Origin: JAXDLK01 sp034666665
GTDB taxonomy: Bacteria > Desulfobacterota > Binatia > JACPRU01
Direction of reading: 5' to 3'
DNA length: 12,463 nt
Assembly (NCBI GenBank): GCA_034666665.1
Contig: JAXDLK010000096.1
Span: 1-12,463, forward strand
Under the pieces are notes generated by a model. The model worked only from the letters and a program-made list of their open reading frames with translations. It ran no database searches and had not been told where the DNA came from. This document shows positions 1-7,520 of the stretch, in pieces. Each line of letters begins with the position of its first letter. Within the stretch, counting starts at the first letter, position 1. The position numbers were made by a program, and so were the translations under genes.

Positions 1-536
1 TGACCGGCCCGAAGCGCGTTCCGGCTCCCTCCCCGGACCCGCTCGCGGCCGCACGCGAGGCGCTCGCACGGGGCGAGTGGCAAGCGGCGATCGAGGCGAC
101 GCGCGACCGGCGCTTCGACCCGGCGGCGGCGGCGCTTCACGTGCGCGCCCTCGCCAACCTCGACCTCGAGGCCGCGACGCGGCTCGCCGCCGACGTGGCG
201 GCGCGGCATCCGCTGGCGGCCGACGTGCACTTCGTCCACGCCGTTCTCCTGCTGGAGCTCGGCCGGTTCGACGAGTCGTCGCGGGCGATCCGCCGGGTCA
301 CCTATCTCGACCGGAGCCTCGCGGTCGCGCATTTCACGCTGGGATCGATCCTCGAGCGCGGCGGCGACGCGGAAGGCGCGCGCCGCGCCTATCGCGTCGC
401 ACGCGACCTCTCCGCGGCTCGTCCCGCGACCGAGATCCTGCCGCTGTCGGACGGCGAAGCCGCGGGCCGCCTGGTGGCGGCGGCGGACGCCCAGCTCGCG
501 CTGCTCGAACGCACGCCCGGAGCGGTCGCGTCGTGA
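1..536 (+). CDS. C-terminal TPR region of a probable CheR-type receptor methyltransferase (5' partial)
   Basis: The reading frame is open from the first base and ends at a TGA at 534-536, so the start and any catalytic domain lie upstream of the window. The roughly 177 visible residues are Ala/Leu-rich paired helices typical of tetratricopeptide repeats, for example FVHAVLLLELGRFDESSRAI and AHFTLGSILERGGDAEGARR. They are followed by a tail containing LPLSDGEAAGRLV. CheR proteins of Wsp-like chemosensory operons (WspC, FrzF) carry such C-terminal TPRs and sit beside cheW and MCP genes. The assignment therefore rests on repeat type and gene order; no methyltransferase motif is visible. The gene overlaps the next one by four bases (GTGA). 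It could instead be a free TPR protein. Confidence 0.72.
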   Translation, partial: TGPKRVPAPSPDPLAAAREALARGEWQAAIEATRDRRFDPAAAALHVRALANLDLEAATRLAADVAARHPLAADVHFVHAVLLLELGRFDESSRAIRRVTYLDRSLAVAHFTLGSILERGGDAEGARRAYRVARDLSAARPATEILPLSDGEAAGRLVAAADAQLALLERTPGAVAS

Positions 537-1129
537 AGCAGACGGACCGCCTCCGACGGGTCGCCGCAGCGCCGGCGGGCGCGGCTACCGCCGCGGCCGA
601 GACCGCGCGCGTCCTTCAGGAGCGAGCGCGGCTGCTCGCGCGTCCGTCCGAGCGCGACCGCACCGGCGAGACGCTCTCCGTGCTCGCGTTCACGCTCGGC
701 GGCGAGCGCTACGCGCTCGAGACTCGGCATCTCCGCGAGATCTTGCGGCCGACGCCGGTGGCCCCGGTCCCCGGTCTTCCCGAGTACGTGCTCGGAGTCA
801 CCAGCCTGCGGGGCGAGATCCTCGCCGTCGTCGACCTGAGGATCTTGCTCGGCTTGCCGGCGGGCCCGGCCTCCGATCGGGCGCGGCTGATCGTGCTCGG
901 CGACCGGTTCGCCGAGTTCGCGATCGTCGCCGAGGCGATCGAGGAAGCCGCGGTGATCCCGGTGCGGGATCTCACCGCATCCTCGGCAGCCCTGTGGGGA
1001 ACGGGGCGCGAGGTGGTTCGGGGGATCACCCCACAAGCCTGGATCGTGCTCGACGCGAGCGCGCTGCTCTCCGACCGGCGGCTCTTCTTCGATCCGCCGC
1101 ACGACCTGGAGCCCGAGGATCGACGATGA
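533..1129 (+). CDS. cheW: CheW-like chemosensory adaptor
   Basis: This 198-residue cytoplasmic scaffold protein would link the receptor to the CheA kinase. I start it at the GTG at 533, which overlaps the preceding TGA. The frame is open further upstream, but that part is an Arg/Pro-rich shadow of the TPR gene. Residues 1-45 form an Ala/Arg-rich helical extension (ARVLQERARLLARPSERD), as seen in CheW proteins of Wsp/ACF-type systems. Residues about 46-185 are a CheW domain, with LSVLAFTLGGERYALE at its start, then VPGLPEYVLGVTSLRGEILA and VVDLRILLGLP, matching the conserved region around the receptor- and kinase-binding surface. The canonical Wsp operon has two CheW-type proteins; only one is present between the CheR-like gene and CheA here. 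The start is moderately certain and the family is clear. Confidence 0.9.
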   Translation: MKQTDRLRRVAAAPAGAATAAAETARVLQERARLLARPSERDRTGETLSVLAFTLGGERYALETRHLREILRPTPVAPVPGLPEYVLGVTSLRGEILAVVDLRILLGLPAGPASDRARLIVLGDRFAEFAIVAEAIEEAAVIPVRDLTASSAALWGTGREVVRGITPQAWIVLDASALLSDRRLFFDPPHDLEPEDRR

Positions 1130-2628
1130 CGGACGCGAAGGCCGGCAAAGTTCACTGGATGCGCACGATCGCCGCGAGGCTGATCGGGATCGTGACCGTC
1201 CTCTTCCTGGTCTCGATCGCCCTCCTCGTCGAGAGCTTCCACTTCGTGGACTCGATCGGCGGTGATTCGCAGTGGATCAACGTCGCCGGGATGCGGCGAA
1301 CGCGCGTGTACCAGATGCTCTACTACGCGAACCGCCTGTTCGACACCGGCCGTGACCCGCAGGTGGAGGCTTCGCTGACGCAGGCGATGGCACGGCTCGA
1401 CGAACGGCTGCAGCCCTCGACCCGCGTCGGCCGCGGAGCCGGAACCCCGTTCACCCCGGAGATCCAGAAAGCCATCACCGAGATCGAGGACGTCTGGCGG
1501 ACGCGGCTCCGGCCGCTCGTCTCGCGTGTGATGCAGGCGCAGTCGCTCGACGAAGCCGCGCCCACCCTCGCGGAGCTCGACCACGTCGGCCGTGAGTTCT
1601 TCGAGAAGAGCGACGCGCTGGTGGAGCGGTACCAGGAAGCCGTCCAGCAGAAGCTCGAAGGCTTCCGCCGCATGCAGATCCTCTTCCTGGTGTTCATCTG
1701 CGCGGTCTTCATCCTGGTGGTGCTGAACGCACGGCGCGTGATCGAGCGCGAGCGTGCGGCGCAGGAGCGAAACGTGCTCCTCGATGCGATCCGCATCGCG
1801 GTCGAGGACGTGAACGCCGCCAGCCACGGCATCCTCGCCACCACTTCGCAGCAGGCGTCCGGCGCCCAGCAGCAGGCCGCGACAGTGTCGGAGACGGCGG
1901 TGACGGCGGACGAGGTGGCACAGACCGCGGGACAGGTGGCGGAGCGCGCGAAGACGGTGAGCGACTCCGTGCGCCGGACGGCGGAGGTCGGCGAGGCGGG
2001 CCGGCAGGCAGTCGAGGGCTCGATCACGGCGCTGCAATCGCTCCGCGAGCAGGTCGAATCGACGGCGCAGACGATCCTCGCGCTGGCGGAGCAGGCGCAG
2101 GCGATCGGCGAGATCATCGCCACCGTCAACGACATCGCGGAGCAGACGAACCTGCTGGCGCTGAACGCGGCGATCGAGGCCTCGCGTGCCGGCGAGCACG
2201 GCAAGGGCTTCGGCGTCGTCGCCGCGGAGGTGAAGGAGCTCGCGAACCAGTCGAAGCAGGCGACCGTGCAGGTGCGACAGATTCTCGGGGAGATCCAGAA
2301 GGCGACGAACGCCGCCGTGCTTTCGACCGAGGCGGTGACGCGCGGCATGAGCGACGCGACGGAGATCAGCTCGCGCGCGGGAGCGGCGATCCACGTGCTC
2401 GCCGAGGCGCTCTCCGAGGCGGCGCAGGCGGGAATGCAGATCGCCGCCTCCGCCGGACAGCAGGCGCAGGCGATGGCGCAGATCACCCAAGCGACGAAGA
2501 ACATCCATCTGGTGACGAAGGAGAGCCTCGAGGCCACGCAGCGCTCCGAAGCGGCGGCGCGGAACCTGGCGGCGATCGGCGAGCGCCTGGCGGAGCTCAC
2601 GCGCGGGCCCGGAGTCAGACCGCTTTGA
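1126..2628 (+). CDS. Methyl-accepting chemotaxis protein with PilJ/NarX-like sensor region, no evident HAMP
   Basis: This 500-residue transmembrane receptor starts at the ATG at 1126, which overlaps the cheW stop (ATGA). The frame is open upstream without MCP-like sequence. A first membrane helix spans about residues 15-36 (RLIGIVTVLFLVSIALLVES). The extracytoplasmic part of about 145 residues begins with INVAGMRRTRVYQML (51-65), which resembles the helix of PilJ/NarX-type sensor domains. A second membrane helix spans about 184-204 (ILFLVFICAVFILVVL). The cytoplasmic coiled coil carries the diagnostic hairpin tip at about 336-366 (DIAEQTNLLALNAAIEASRA, then GKGFGVVAAEVKELA). No clear HAMP sequence follows the second helix, and the hairpin begins almost directly. 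The cytoplasmic length is roughly that of 40-heptad receptors, as in WspA. No C-terminal CheR-tethering pentapeptide is seen. The ligand is unknown. Confidence 0.93.
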   Translation: MTDAKAGKVHWMRTIAARLIGIVTVLFLVSIALLVESFHFVDSIGGDSQWINVAGMRRTRVYQMLYYANRLFDTGRDPQVEASLTQAMARLDERLQPSTRVGRGAGTPFTPEIQKAITEIEDVWRTRLRPLVSRVMQAQSLDEAAPTLAELDHVGREFFEKSDALVERYQEAVQQKLEGFRRMQILFLVFICAVFILVVLNARRVIERERAAQERNVLLDAIRIAVEDVNAASHGILATTSQQASGAQQQAATVSETAVTADEVAQTAGQVAERAKTVSDSVRRTAEVGEAGRQAVEGSITALQSLREQVESTAQTILALAEQAQAIGEIIATVNDIAEQTNLLALNAAIEASRAGEHGKGFGVVAAEVKELANQSKQATVQVRQILGEIQKATNAAVLSTEAVTRGMSDATEISSRAGAAIHVLAEALSEAAQAGMQIAASAGQQAQAMAQITQATKNIHLVTKESLEATQRSEAAARNLAAIGERLAELTRGPGVRPL

Positions 2629-4931
2629 CGATCGAGCCGGATCGACTGATCGAGCAGCTGCGCTCGACTTTTCTCCTCGAGCTCGAAGAGCACGTCCGCA
2701 CGTTGAACCAGGGTCTCCTCGTCCTCGAGAAGGACCCGGGGGGTGCCCCGCGGACCGACAGCCTGACGCGCGTCTTCCGGGCGGCGCACAGCTTGAAGGG
2801 CGCGGCGCGCGCCGTGCACGTGCCGCTGGTCGAGGCCGCCTGCCATCGGCTCGAGGAGATCCTCGCCGACGTGCGCGACCGCGACCGGCCGCTCACGCCG
2901 GACCTCTTCGCGCTGCTCTTCGCCGCGACCGACGCGCTCGACGACGCCGGGCGACGGCTCAAGGCCGCGCAGGACCTCGCCGGAAGCCCGCTCGACGAGG
3001 TGAGCGCCCGGCTCGACGAGCACGGTGCCGGAGCCGCCGCCCGCACGGCGTCGCCGGCCGCGCGGCGCGACCGCCGCGCGGCGACGGCCGCTCCGCCTCC
3101 CCGACCGGAGCGAGAGCCGCGCCGGCCGGCCTCGGCGGAGCCGGCGCCGACCCGCGCCGCGAACAGCTCTCCGGAAGCGACGGTCCGGGTCGCGGCCCAC
3201 AAGCTGGATCAGCTCCTCGCCTGGAGCGGCGAGCTGCTCGTCGCCCGCCGGCGCCTCGCCGAGCGTCAAGAGGAGATCTCCTCCTCGCGCACGCTGTTCG
3301 CGCGCTGGCGGAAGGAATGGGAGCGCGCCGAGCGCCCTCTCCGAACGGCACTGCAGACGGTCGATGCGGCAGCCCTTCCCGCGAGCGCTCACAAGCTTCC
3401 GGCGCGGACGCTCCGGGTGCTCGGCGCGGCGGCCGACACCCTCCGGCGGATGGAGCGCGAGATCGACCGTCTCTCCACCGAGGCGCGGTCGGACCGCCGT
3501 CAGATCGAGCTCGCTTGCCAGCCCCTCGACGAGGAGATCCGCCGCGTTCGCATGCTGCCGTTCTCCGAAGCCTGCCAGGGCATCGAGCGGATCGTGCGCG
3601 ATCTCGGACGGGCGACGGGCAAGGACGTCGACCTCGTGCTCGACGGCGTCGACGTCGAGCTCGACCGCACGGTGATCGAGGTGCTGCGGGATCCGCTCCG
3701 CCACCTGGTGCGGAACGCGCTCGACCACGGCGTCGAGCTGCCCTTGGATCGCCGCGCCGCCGGTAAGCCGGCGCGCGCTCGGCTGAGCATCGGCGCCGCG
3801 GTGCGGGGCGCGCAGGTCGCCGTCACGATCGCGGACGATGGCCGCGGCCTCGACCTCGATGCGATCCGCGCGCAAGCGCGGAAGCGCGGGCTGCCGGAGC
3901 CCGACGATCCGTCGCGTCTCGCGCGCCTGATCTTCGAGCCGGGCTTCTCCACCGCGCCGATCGTCACCGACGTCTCCGGCCGGGGCGTCGGTCTCGACGT
4001 CGTCAAGGCGCAGATCGAATCGTTGCACGGGTCGATCGACCTCGACTGGGGCTCCGGCCGCGGCACCTGCTTCACTCTGACGGTGCCGCTCACGCTGACG
4101 ATCCTCCGCGCGCTGCTGGTCGCCTGCGGAGGGCAAACCTACGCATTCGCCAGCACGAACGTACGCCGGCTGGTGCGGCTGGATCCCTCGGAGGTGCGGA
4201 CGGTGCGCGGCCGCGAGATGCTGATCACCGGCGAGGCGCCGCTGCCGGTCGCGTCGCTCGCGGCGACGCTCGGCACCGCCTCGACGGCGCCGGTGCGTCG
4301 GGATGGCCGCATGCTCGCCGCCGTGGTCGCCGCCGGCGAGCGGCAGATGGCGTTCGTGGTCGAAGACCTCGTCGCCGAGCAGGACGTGATGGTGAAGCCG
4401 CTCGGCCGGCGTATCCGCCACGCGAGCAACATCTCCGGAGCCACGCTGCTGCCCTCCGGCGACGTCGCCCTGGTGCTGAACGCGGGCGACCTGATCCGCA
4501 CCGCTCTCGGACGCGCCGGTGCGGCGACGCGAGCAGGCGCCCCCGCCCGGCCGGTGCGAGCGCGCCGGCGATTGATGGTGGCCGACGACTCGCTCACGAC
4601 CCGAACGCTCGAGAAGACGATCCTCGAAGCCGCCGGGTACGACGTGTTGGTCGCGCCCGACGGCGAGGCGGCGTGGCGGCTCCTGCAGGAGCGCGGCGCG
4701 GACCTCCTGGTCAGCGACGTCGACATGCCGCGTCTCGACGGCTTCGGGCTGGCCGCCGCCGTGCGCGCTTCCGAGCGCTTCCGCGCGCTGCCGGTCGTGC
4801 TCGTCACCGCGCGCGAGAGCGACGCCGACAAGGCCCGCGGCATCGAGGTCGGCGCGGACGCCTATCTCGTGAAGGGCGCCTTCGACCAGACGAACTTGCT
4901 CGAGACGATCCGGCAGCTGCTCGGCGATTGA
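2625..4931 (+). CDS. cheA: Hybrid chemosensory histidine kinase CheA with C-terminal receiver
   Basis: This 768-residue protein is the central kinase of the operon. It starts at the TTG at 2625, overlapping the receptor stop (TTGA); the N-terminal HPt domain begins at once, so no later start fits. Domains in order are: an HPt (P1) with phosphorylatable His55 in RAAHSLKGAAR; an Ala/Arg/Pro-rich linker at about 125-185 with no recognisable P2; a P3 dimerisation helix pair at about 190-310; an ATPase with N-box HLVRNALDHG (360-369), ADDGRGL (403-409) and SGRGVGLD (451-458); a CheW-like P5 at about 492-620; and a receiver at about 648-768 with D654/D655, phospho-acceptor D698 (SDVDMPRLDG), a Thr in VTARE and Lys750. 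The CheA-receiver fusion is the WspE/FrzE layout, where the receiver acts as output or phosphate sink. All core residues are intact. Confidence 0.96.
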   Translation: MTIEPDRLIEQLRSTFLLELEEHVRTLNQGLLVLEKDPGGAPRTDSLTRVFRAAHSLKGAARAVHVPLVEAACHRLEEILADVRDRDRPLTPDLFALLFAATDALDDAGRRLKAAQDLAGSPLDEVSARLDEHGAGAAARTASPAARRDRRAATAAPPPRPEREPRRPASAEPAPTRAANSSPEATVRVAAHKLDQLLAWSGELLVARRRLAERQEEISSSRTLFARWRKEWERAERPLRTALQTVDAAALPASAHKLPARTLRVLGAAADTLRRMEREIDRLSTEARSDRRQIELACQPLDEEIRRVRMLPFSEACQGIERIVRDLGRATGKDVDLVLDGVDVELDRTVIEVLRDPLRHLVRNALDHGVELPLDRRAAGKPARARLSIGAAVRGAQVAVTIADDGRGLDLDAIRAQARKRGLPEPDDPSRLARLIFEPGFSTAPIVTDVSGRGVGLDVVKAQIESLHGSIDLDWGSGRGTCFTLTVPLTLTILRALLVACGGQTYAFASTNVRRLVRLDPSEVRTVRGREMLITGEAPLPVASLAATLGTASTAPVRRDGRMLAAVVAAGERQMAFVVEDLVAEQDVMVKPLGRRIRHASNISGATLLPSGDVALVLNAGDLIRTALGRAGAATRAGAPARPVRARRRLMVADDSLTTRTLEKTILEAAGYDVLVAPDGEAAWRLLQERGADLLVSDVDMPRLDGFGLAAAVRASERFRALPVVLVTARESDADKARGIEVGADAYLVKGAFDQTNLLETIRQLLGD

Positions 4932-4936
4932 AACCG

Positions 4937-6004
4937 ATGGTCCGCGTTCTCATCGCCGAAGACTCCGACACCGCCCGCGCGCTGCTGGTGGAGATCCTCC
5001 GCACCGACCCGACCGTCGAGATCGTCGGGGAAGCCCGGGACGGCCTCGAGGCGGTGGCGATGACCGAGCGCCTCCGGCCGGACGTGGTGACCATGGACAT
5101 CCACATGCCGCGCCTCGACGGGTTCGGCGCCACCAAGGAGATCATGATCGCCTGCCCGACCCCGATCGTGGTCGTGTCCGGCACCGACCTCGCCGCGGAG
5201 ACCGAGACCGCTGCCCGGGCGCTCGCGGCAGGAGCGCTGGCGATCATCCCGCGGCCGAGCGTTCGGTCCGACAACTTCCGGCGTTCGGCACGTGAGCTGG
5301 TGTCGATGGTCAAGTCGATGGCGGGAATCAAGGTGATCCGCCGGCGGCGGGATCCGGACGCGCTCGTTCGGCGGCCGCTGCCGGCGCGTCAGGGCAGCGT
5401 CCGCGCGGTGGCGATCGCCGCCTCGACGGGCGGTCCCGCCGCCCTGCACGCGATCCTGCGGGAGCTGCCGGCGACGCTGCCGGTTCCGCTGCTTGCCGTG
5501 CAGCACATCACGCCGGGATTCATCGGCGGGCTGGTGCGCTGGCTCTCGTCGGCATCGGCGATCCGCGTGAAGCTCGCCGAGGACGGCGAGCCGCTGCTGC
5601 CGGGCACCCTCTATCTCGCGCCCGACGGGTCGCATCTCGGCATCGCACCGGGCGTGACCGTGTCGCTGTCCGGCGCCCCTCCGATCGGTGGCTTCCGGCC
5701 TTCGGCCGACCATTTGTTCGAATCCCTCGGCAGGGTTTTCGGCGCACGGGGCCTCGGGGTTATCCTGACCGGGATGGGCGCGGACGGGCTGCAGGGCCTG
5801 AAACGGCTCCGCGAGGCGCGCGGAGCGATCGTCGCGCAGGACGAGACCTCCTGCGTGGTCTACGGAATGCCCGGAGTGGCGGTGGCCGCCGGCCTGGCGG
5901 ACGCCGTCCTGCCGCTCGAAGCGATCGCGCGGCGCATCGTCACCCTCGCGACCCCCACCGTGGACGGGCTCGTCGGCGTGCCCCCGACGGAGCAGCGGCG
6001 ATGA
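4937..6004 (+). CDS. cheB: Receptor methylesterase CheB
   Basis: This 355-residue protein would demethylate (and deamidate) glutamates of the receptor, opposing CheR and giving adaptation. The receiver spans about 1-120, with E8/D9 (IAEDS) and phospho-acceptor D54 in TMDIHMPRLDG. The catalytic domain spans about 155-350. Its triad is visible as Ser163 (AASTGGP), His190 (VQHITPGF) and Asp283 (TGMGADG), close to the numbering of the E. coli enzyme. The usual receiver Lys before Pro is Arg106 here (IIPRPS). I use the ATG at 4937, five bases after the cheA stop. An in-frame TTG at 4928 would add three residues and recreate the TTGA overlap used at the cheA start, so it is a real alternative. Neither start has an obvious Shine-Dalgarno. 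The gene ends in an ATGA overlap with the next gene. Confidence 0.95.
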   Translation: MVRVLIAEDSDTARALLVEILRTDPTVEIVGEARDGLEAVAMTERLRPDVVTMDIHMPRLDGFGATKEIMIACPTPIVVVSGTDLAAETETAARALAAGALAIIPRPSVRSDNFRRSARELVSMVKSMAGIKVIRRRRDPDALVRRPLPARQGSVRAVAIAASTGGPAALHAILRELPATLPVPLLAVQHITPGFIGGLVRWLSSASAIRVKLAEDGEPLLPGTLYLAPDGSHLGIAPGVTVSLSGAPPIGGFRPSADHLFESLGRVFGARGLGVILTGMGADGLQGLKRLREARGAIVAQDETSCVVYGMPGVAVAAGLADAVLPLEAIARRIVTLATPTVDGLVGVPPTEQRR

Positions 6005-7302
6005 CGGCGGAGCGCGTGCGGCCGCGGACACGGATCCTGCTCGTCGAGGACAGCCCGACGCAGGCGCAGCAGCTCGCCTTCCACCTGGAGGCGCGCGGCT
6101 TTCGCGTCGACACCGCCGGGGACGCGGAGCGCGGTTTCGAGCGCCTGCGGAGCGGCGCCTTCGATCTCCTGGTGACCGACCTGAACCTGCCGGGCGAGAG
6201 CGGATTCGATCTCTGCCGCCGCGTCAAGTCGACCCCCGAGGTGGCCGGCACCCCGGTCGTGGTGCTGACCTCCGACGTCGATCCGGTGAACGTTCTCCGC
6301 GGGCTCGAGGCCGGCGCGGACGGATTCATGACCAAGGATCGGCCGCCGAGCGAGATCCTCAGCCGCATCCAGCGGACGCTCGCGGTGACGGACCGCGCCT
6401 TCGGATCGACCGAGGGCCCGTCGCCGGTGCTGTTCCTCGGACAGGAGTTCCAGCTCGCCGCCGGACCGCGGCAGCTGATGAACGTGCTGCTCTCCGCGTT
6501 CGAGGACGTGATCGAGCTGAACAACCTCTATCGCGAGAGCGAGTCGTCGCTCCGCGACCTGAACCGCCAGCTCACGCGGACGAACGACGCGCTCACCGAG
6601 GCGAACGACGTGAAGGACAAGTTCCTGCGGATCGCCGCTCACGATCTGAGGAATCCGCTCGGCGTCATCCGTGCGTTCGCCCAGGCGCTCACCCAGCACG
6701 AGCTCGGGCCGCTGAACGACGACCAGGACGACGCGCTCCGGCGGATCGTCCGGCAGTCGGACATGATGCTCGCGCTCTTGAGCGATCTGCTCGGCGTGAG
6801 CGCGCTCCGCGCCGGCAAGCTGGAGATCCGCCCGCTGCTGCAGGATCCCGTCGACGTCCTGCGCGAGGCGTTCAACGCGCCCGTGCTCGCCGCGCGCGAG
6901 AAGGGGATCCGCATGCACTGGGAGGTCCCCGAGGCGCTGCCGCCGGCCGAGTTCGACTTCAACCGCATCCTCGAGGTGCTGTCGAACCTGCTTTCGAACG
7001 CGATCAAGTTCTGCTCCCAGGGGCAGTCCGTGCACCTCGGCGCCGGCGAGAACGGCAGCTACCTGGACATCTGGGTGCGTGACACTGGTCCGGGAGTCGC
7101 CGCCCATGAGCTTCCGCACCTCTTCGAGCCGTTCGCGAAGCTATCCGCGCAGCCGACCGCGGGCGAGAAATCGACCGGCCTCGGGCTGTCGATCGCCAAG
7201 GACATCGTCGATCTCCATGGCGGCGAGATCTGGGCGGACAGCGTCCTCGGCGGCGGCACGACCTTCTCGATCCGGCTTCCCCTCCGCCAGCTGGCGGAGT
7301 GA
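6001..7302 (+). CDS. Receiver-histidine kinase protein, probable output of the chemosensory operon
   Basis: This 433-residue cytoplasmic protein starts at the ATG at 6001, overlapping the cheB stop. Residues about 9-128 are a receiver (LLVEDSPTQAQ; phospho-acceptor D60 in VTDLNLPGESG; Thr in VVLTSD; Lys in FMTKDRPP). Residues about 160-205 are a predicted coiled coil (LYRESESSLRDLNRQLTRTN). A HisKA dimerisation domain carries His214 in AAHDLRNPLG. The ATPase has N333 in SNLLSNAIKF, D361 in VRDTGPG, LFEPFAK and STGLGLSIAK. No membrane segment is present. In Wsp the corresponding place is held by the diguanylate cyclase WspR; here the last gene is a receiver-driven kinase, so phosphorylation from CheA could switch a second kinase. 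That role is inferred from position. Its own target is not identified. Confidence 0.93.
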   Translation: MTAERVRPRTRILLVEDSPTQAQQLAFHLEARGFRVDTAGDAERGFERLRSGAFDLLVTDLNLPGESGFDLCRRVKSTPEVAGTPVVVLTSDVDPVNVLRGLEAGADGFMTKDRPPSEILSRIQRTLAVTDRAFGSTEGPSPVLFLGQEFQLAAGPRQLMNVLLSAFEDVIELNNLYRESESSLRDLNRQLTRTNDALTEANDVKDKFLRIAAHDLRNPLGVIRAFAQALTQHELGPLNDDQDDALRRIVRQSDMMLALLSDLLGVSALRAGKLEIRPLLQDPVDVLREAFNAPVLAAREKGIRMHWEVPEALPPAEFDFNRILEVLSNLLSNAIKFCSQGQSVHLGAGENGSYLDIWVRDTGPGVAAHELPHLFEPFAKLSAQPTAGEKSTGLGLSIAKDIVDLHGGEIWADSVLGGGTTFSIRLPLRQLAE

Positions 7303-7374
7303 GCCGGTGCCCGCCCGGCCGTCGCTGAACACGCCACCGGCGGCGGCGAAGCGCGAGTCACGCGGGGCCGTGCG

Positions 7375-7393
7375 GCTGCCGCCTCGCGGCGGC
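7375..7393. terminator. Hairpin between convergent genes, weak terminator candidate
   Basis: GCTGCCGC and GCGGCGGC can pair as an 8-bp stem (one G-T wobble) around a 3-base loop. It lies between the end of the receiver-kinase gene (7302, + strand) and the end of the minus-strand small peptide gene (7402), where a shared terminator would be expected. There is no T-run on either side, so it is not a classical intrinsic terminator. In DNA this GC-rich such stems also arise by chance. The rest of 7303-7401 shows nothing recognisable. Confidence 0.25.
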
Positions 7394-7401
7394 GTTGACT
7401 G

Positions 7402-7482
7402 TCAGGTGTTGTTGGCGAGAAAGATCGCTCCGGCGATGCCGGCACCCGAGATGATGATCGTCAGGATCAATCCGAGAATCAT
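7402..7482 (-). CDS. Unannotated 26-residue hydrophobic peptide, predicted single-pass membrane protein
   Basis: On the minus strand an ATG at 7482-7480 opens a 26-codon frame ending at TGA (7404-7402). It is preceded by AAGGAGG six bases upstream, the strongest Shine-Dalgarno in the window and unlike most neighbouring genes, which lack one. The peptide starts MILGLILTIIISGAG and ends IFLANNT. It has no charged residue, no Pro and no Arg, in a genome where random frames are loaded with Arg, Pro and Ala. Residues about 2-23 would form one membrane helix with small residues spaced for helix packing (S12, G13, A14, G15, A17, G18, A19; an A14-xxx-G18 pair). It is convergent with the chemosensory operon and divergent from the DNA glycosylase gene. 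I do not recognise a family. Possibilities include a small regulator of a membrane protein or a type I toxin-like peptide; nothing decides between them. Confidence 0.68.
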   Translation of the reverse strand: MILGLILTIIISGAGIAGAIFLANNT

Positions 7483-7488
7483 GGTCGT

Positions 7489-7495
7489 CCTCCTT
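7489..7495 (-). promoter_or_regulatory. Strong Shine-Dalgarno of the 26-residue peptide
   Basis: The minus strand reads AAGGAGG, a full seven-base complement to the 3' end of 16S rRNA, with a six-base spacer (ACGACC) to the ATG at 7482. This is near-optimal and is the main reason to believe the tiny frame is translated and starts there. Confidence 0.75.
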
Positions 7496-7520
7496 CGCGC
7501 CAATGGGGTATCGCGGCCGA

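Noticed and set aside
77..532. Upstream extension of the cheW frame to position 77
   Set aside because: The translation is almost all Arg, Gly, Pro and Ala and overlaps the TPR-coding frame, which has normal helical repeat sequence. The GTG at 533 with a four-base overlap is a better start.
994..1125. Upstream extension of the receptor gene
   Set aside because: The extra 44 residues are out-of-frame cheW sequence; ATG 1126 overlaps the cheW stop and precedes the first membrane helix correctly.
3025..3200. Ala/Arg/Pro-rich stretch in cheA considered as a frameshift or insertion
   Set aside because: The frame is continuous and CheA proteins commonly have a variable, disordered linker here where P2 is absent or reduced.
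1323..4421. A minus-strand open frame of about 1030 codons across the MCP and cheA genes
   Set aside because: Its product is low-complexity, rich in Arg, Ala and Ser with no domain, and it lies opposite two unmistakable genes; such frames arise from codon bias in GC-rich DNA.
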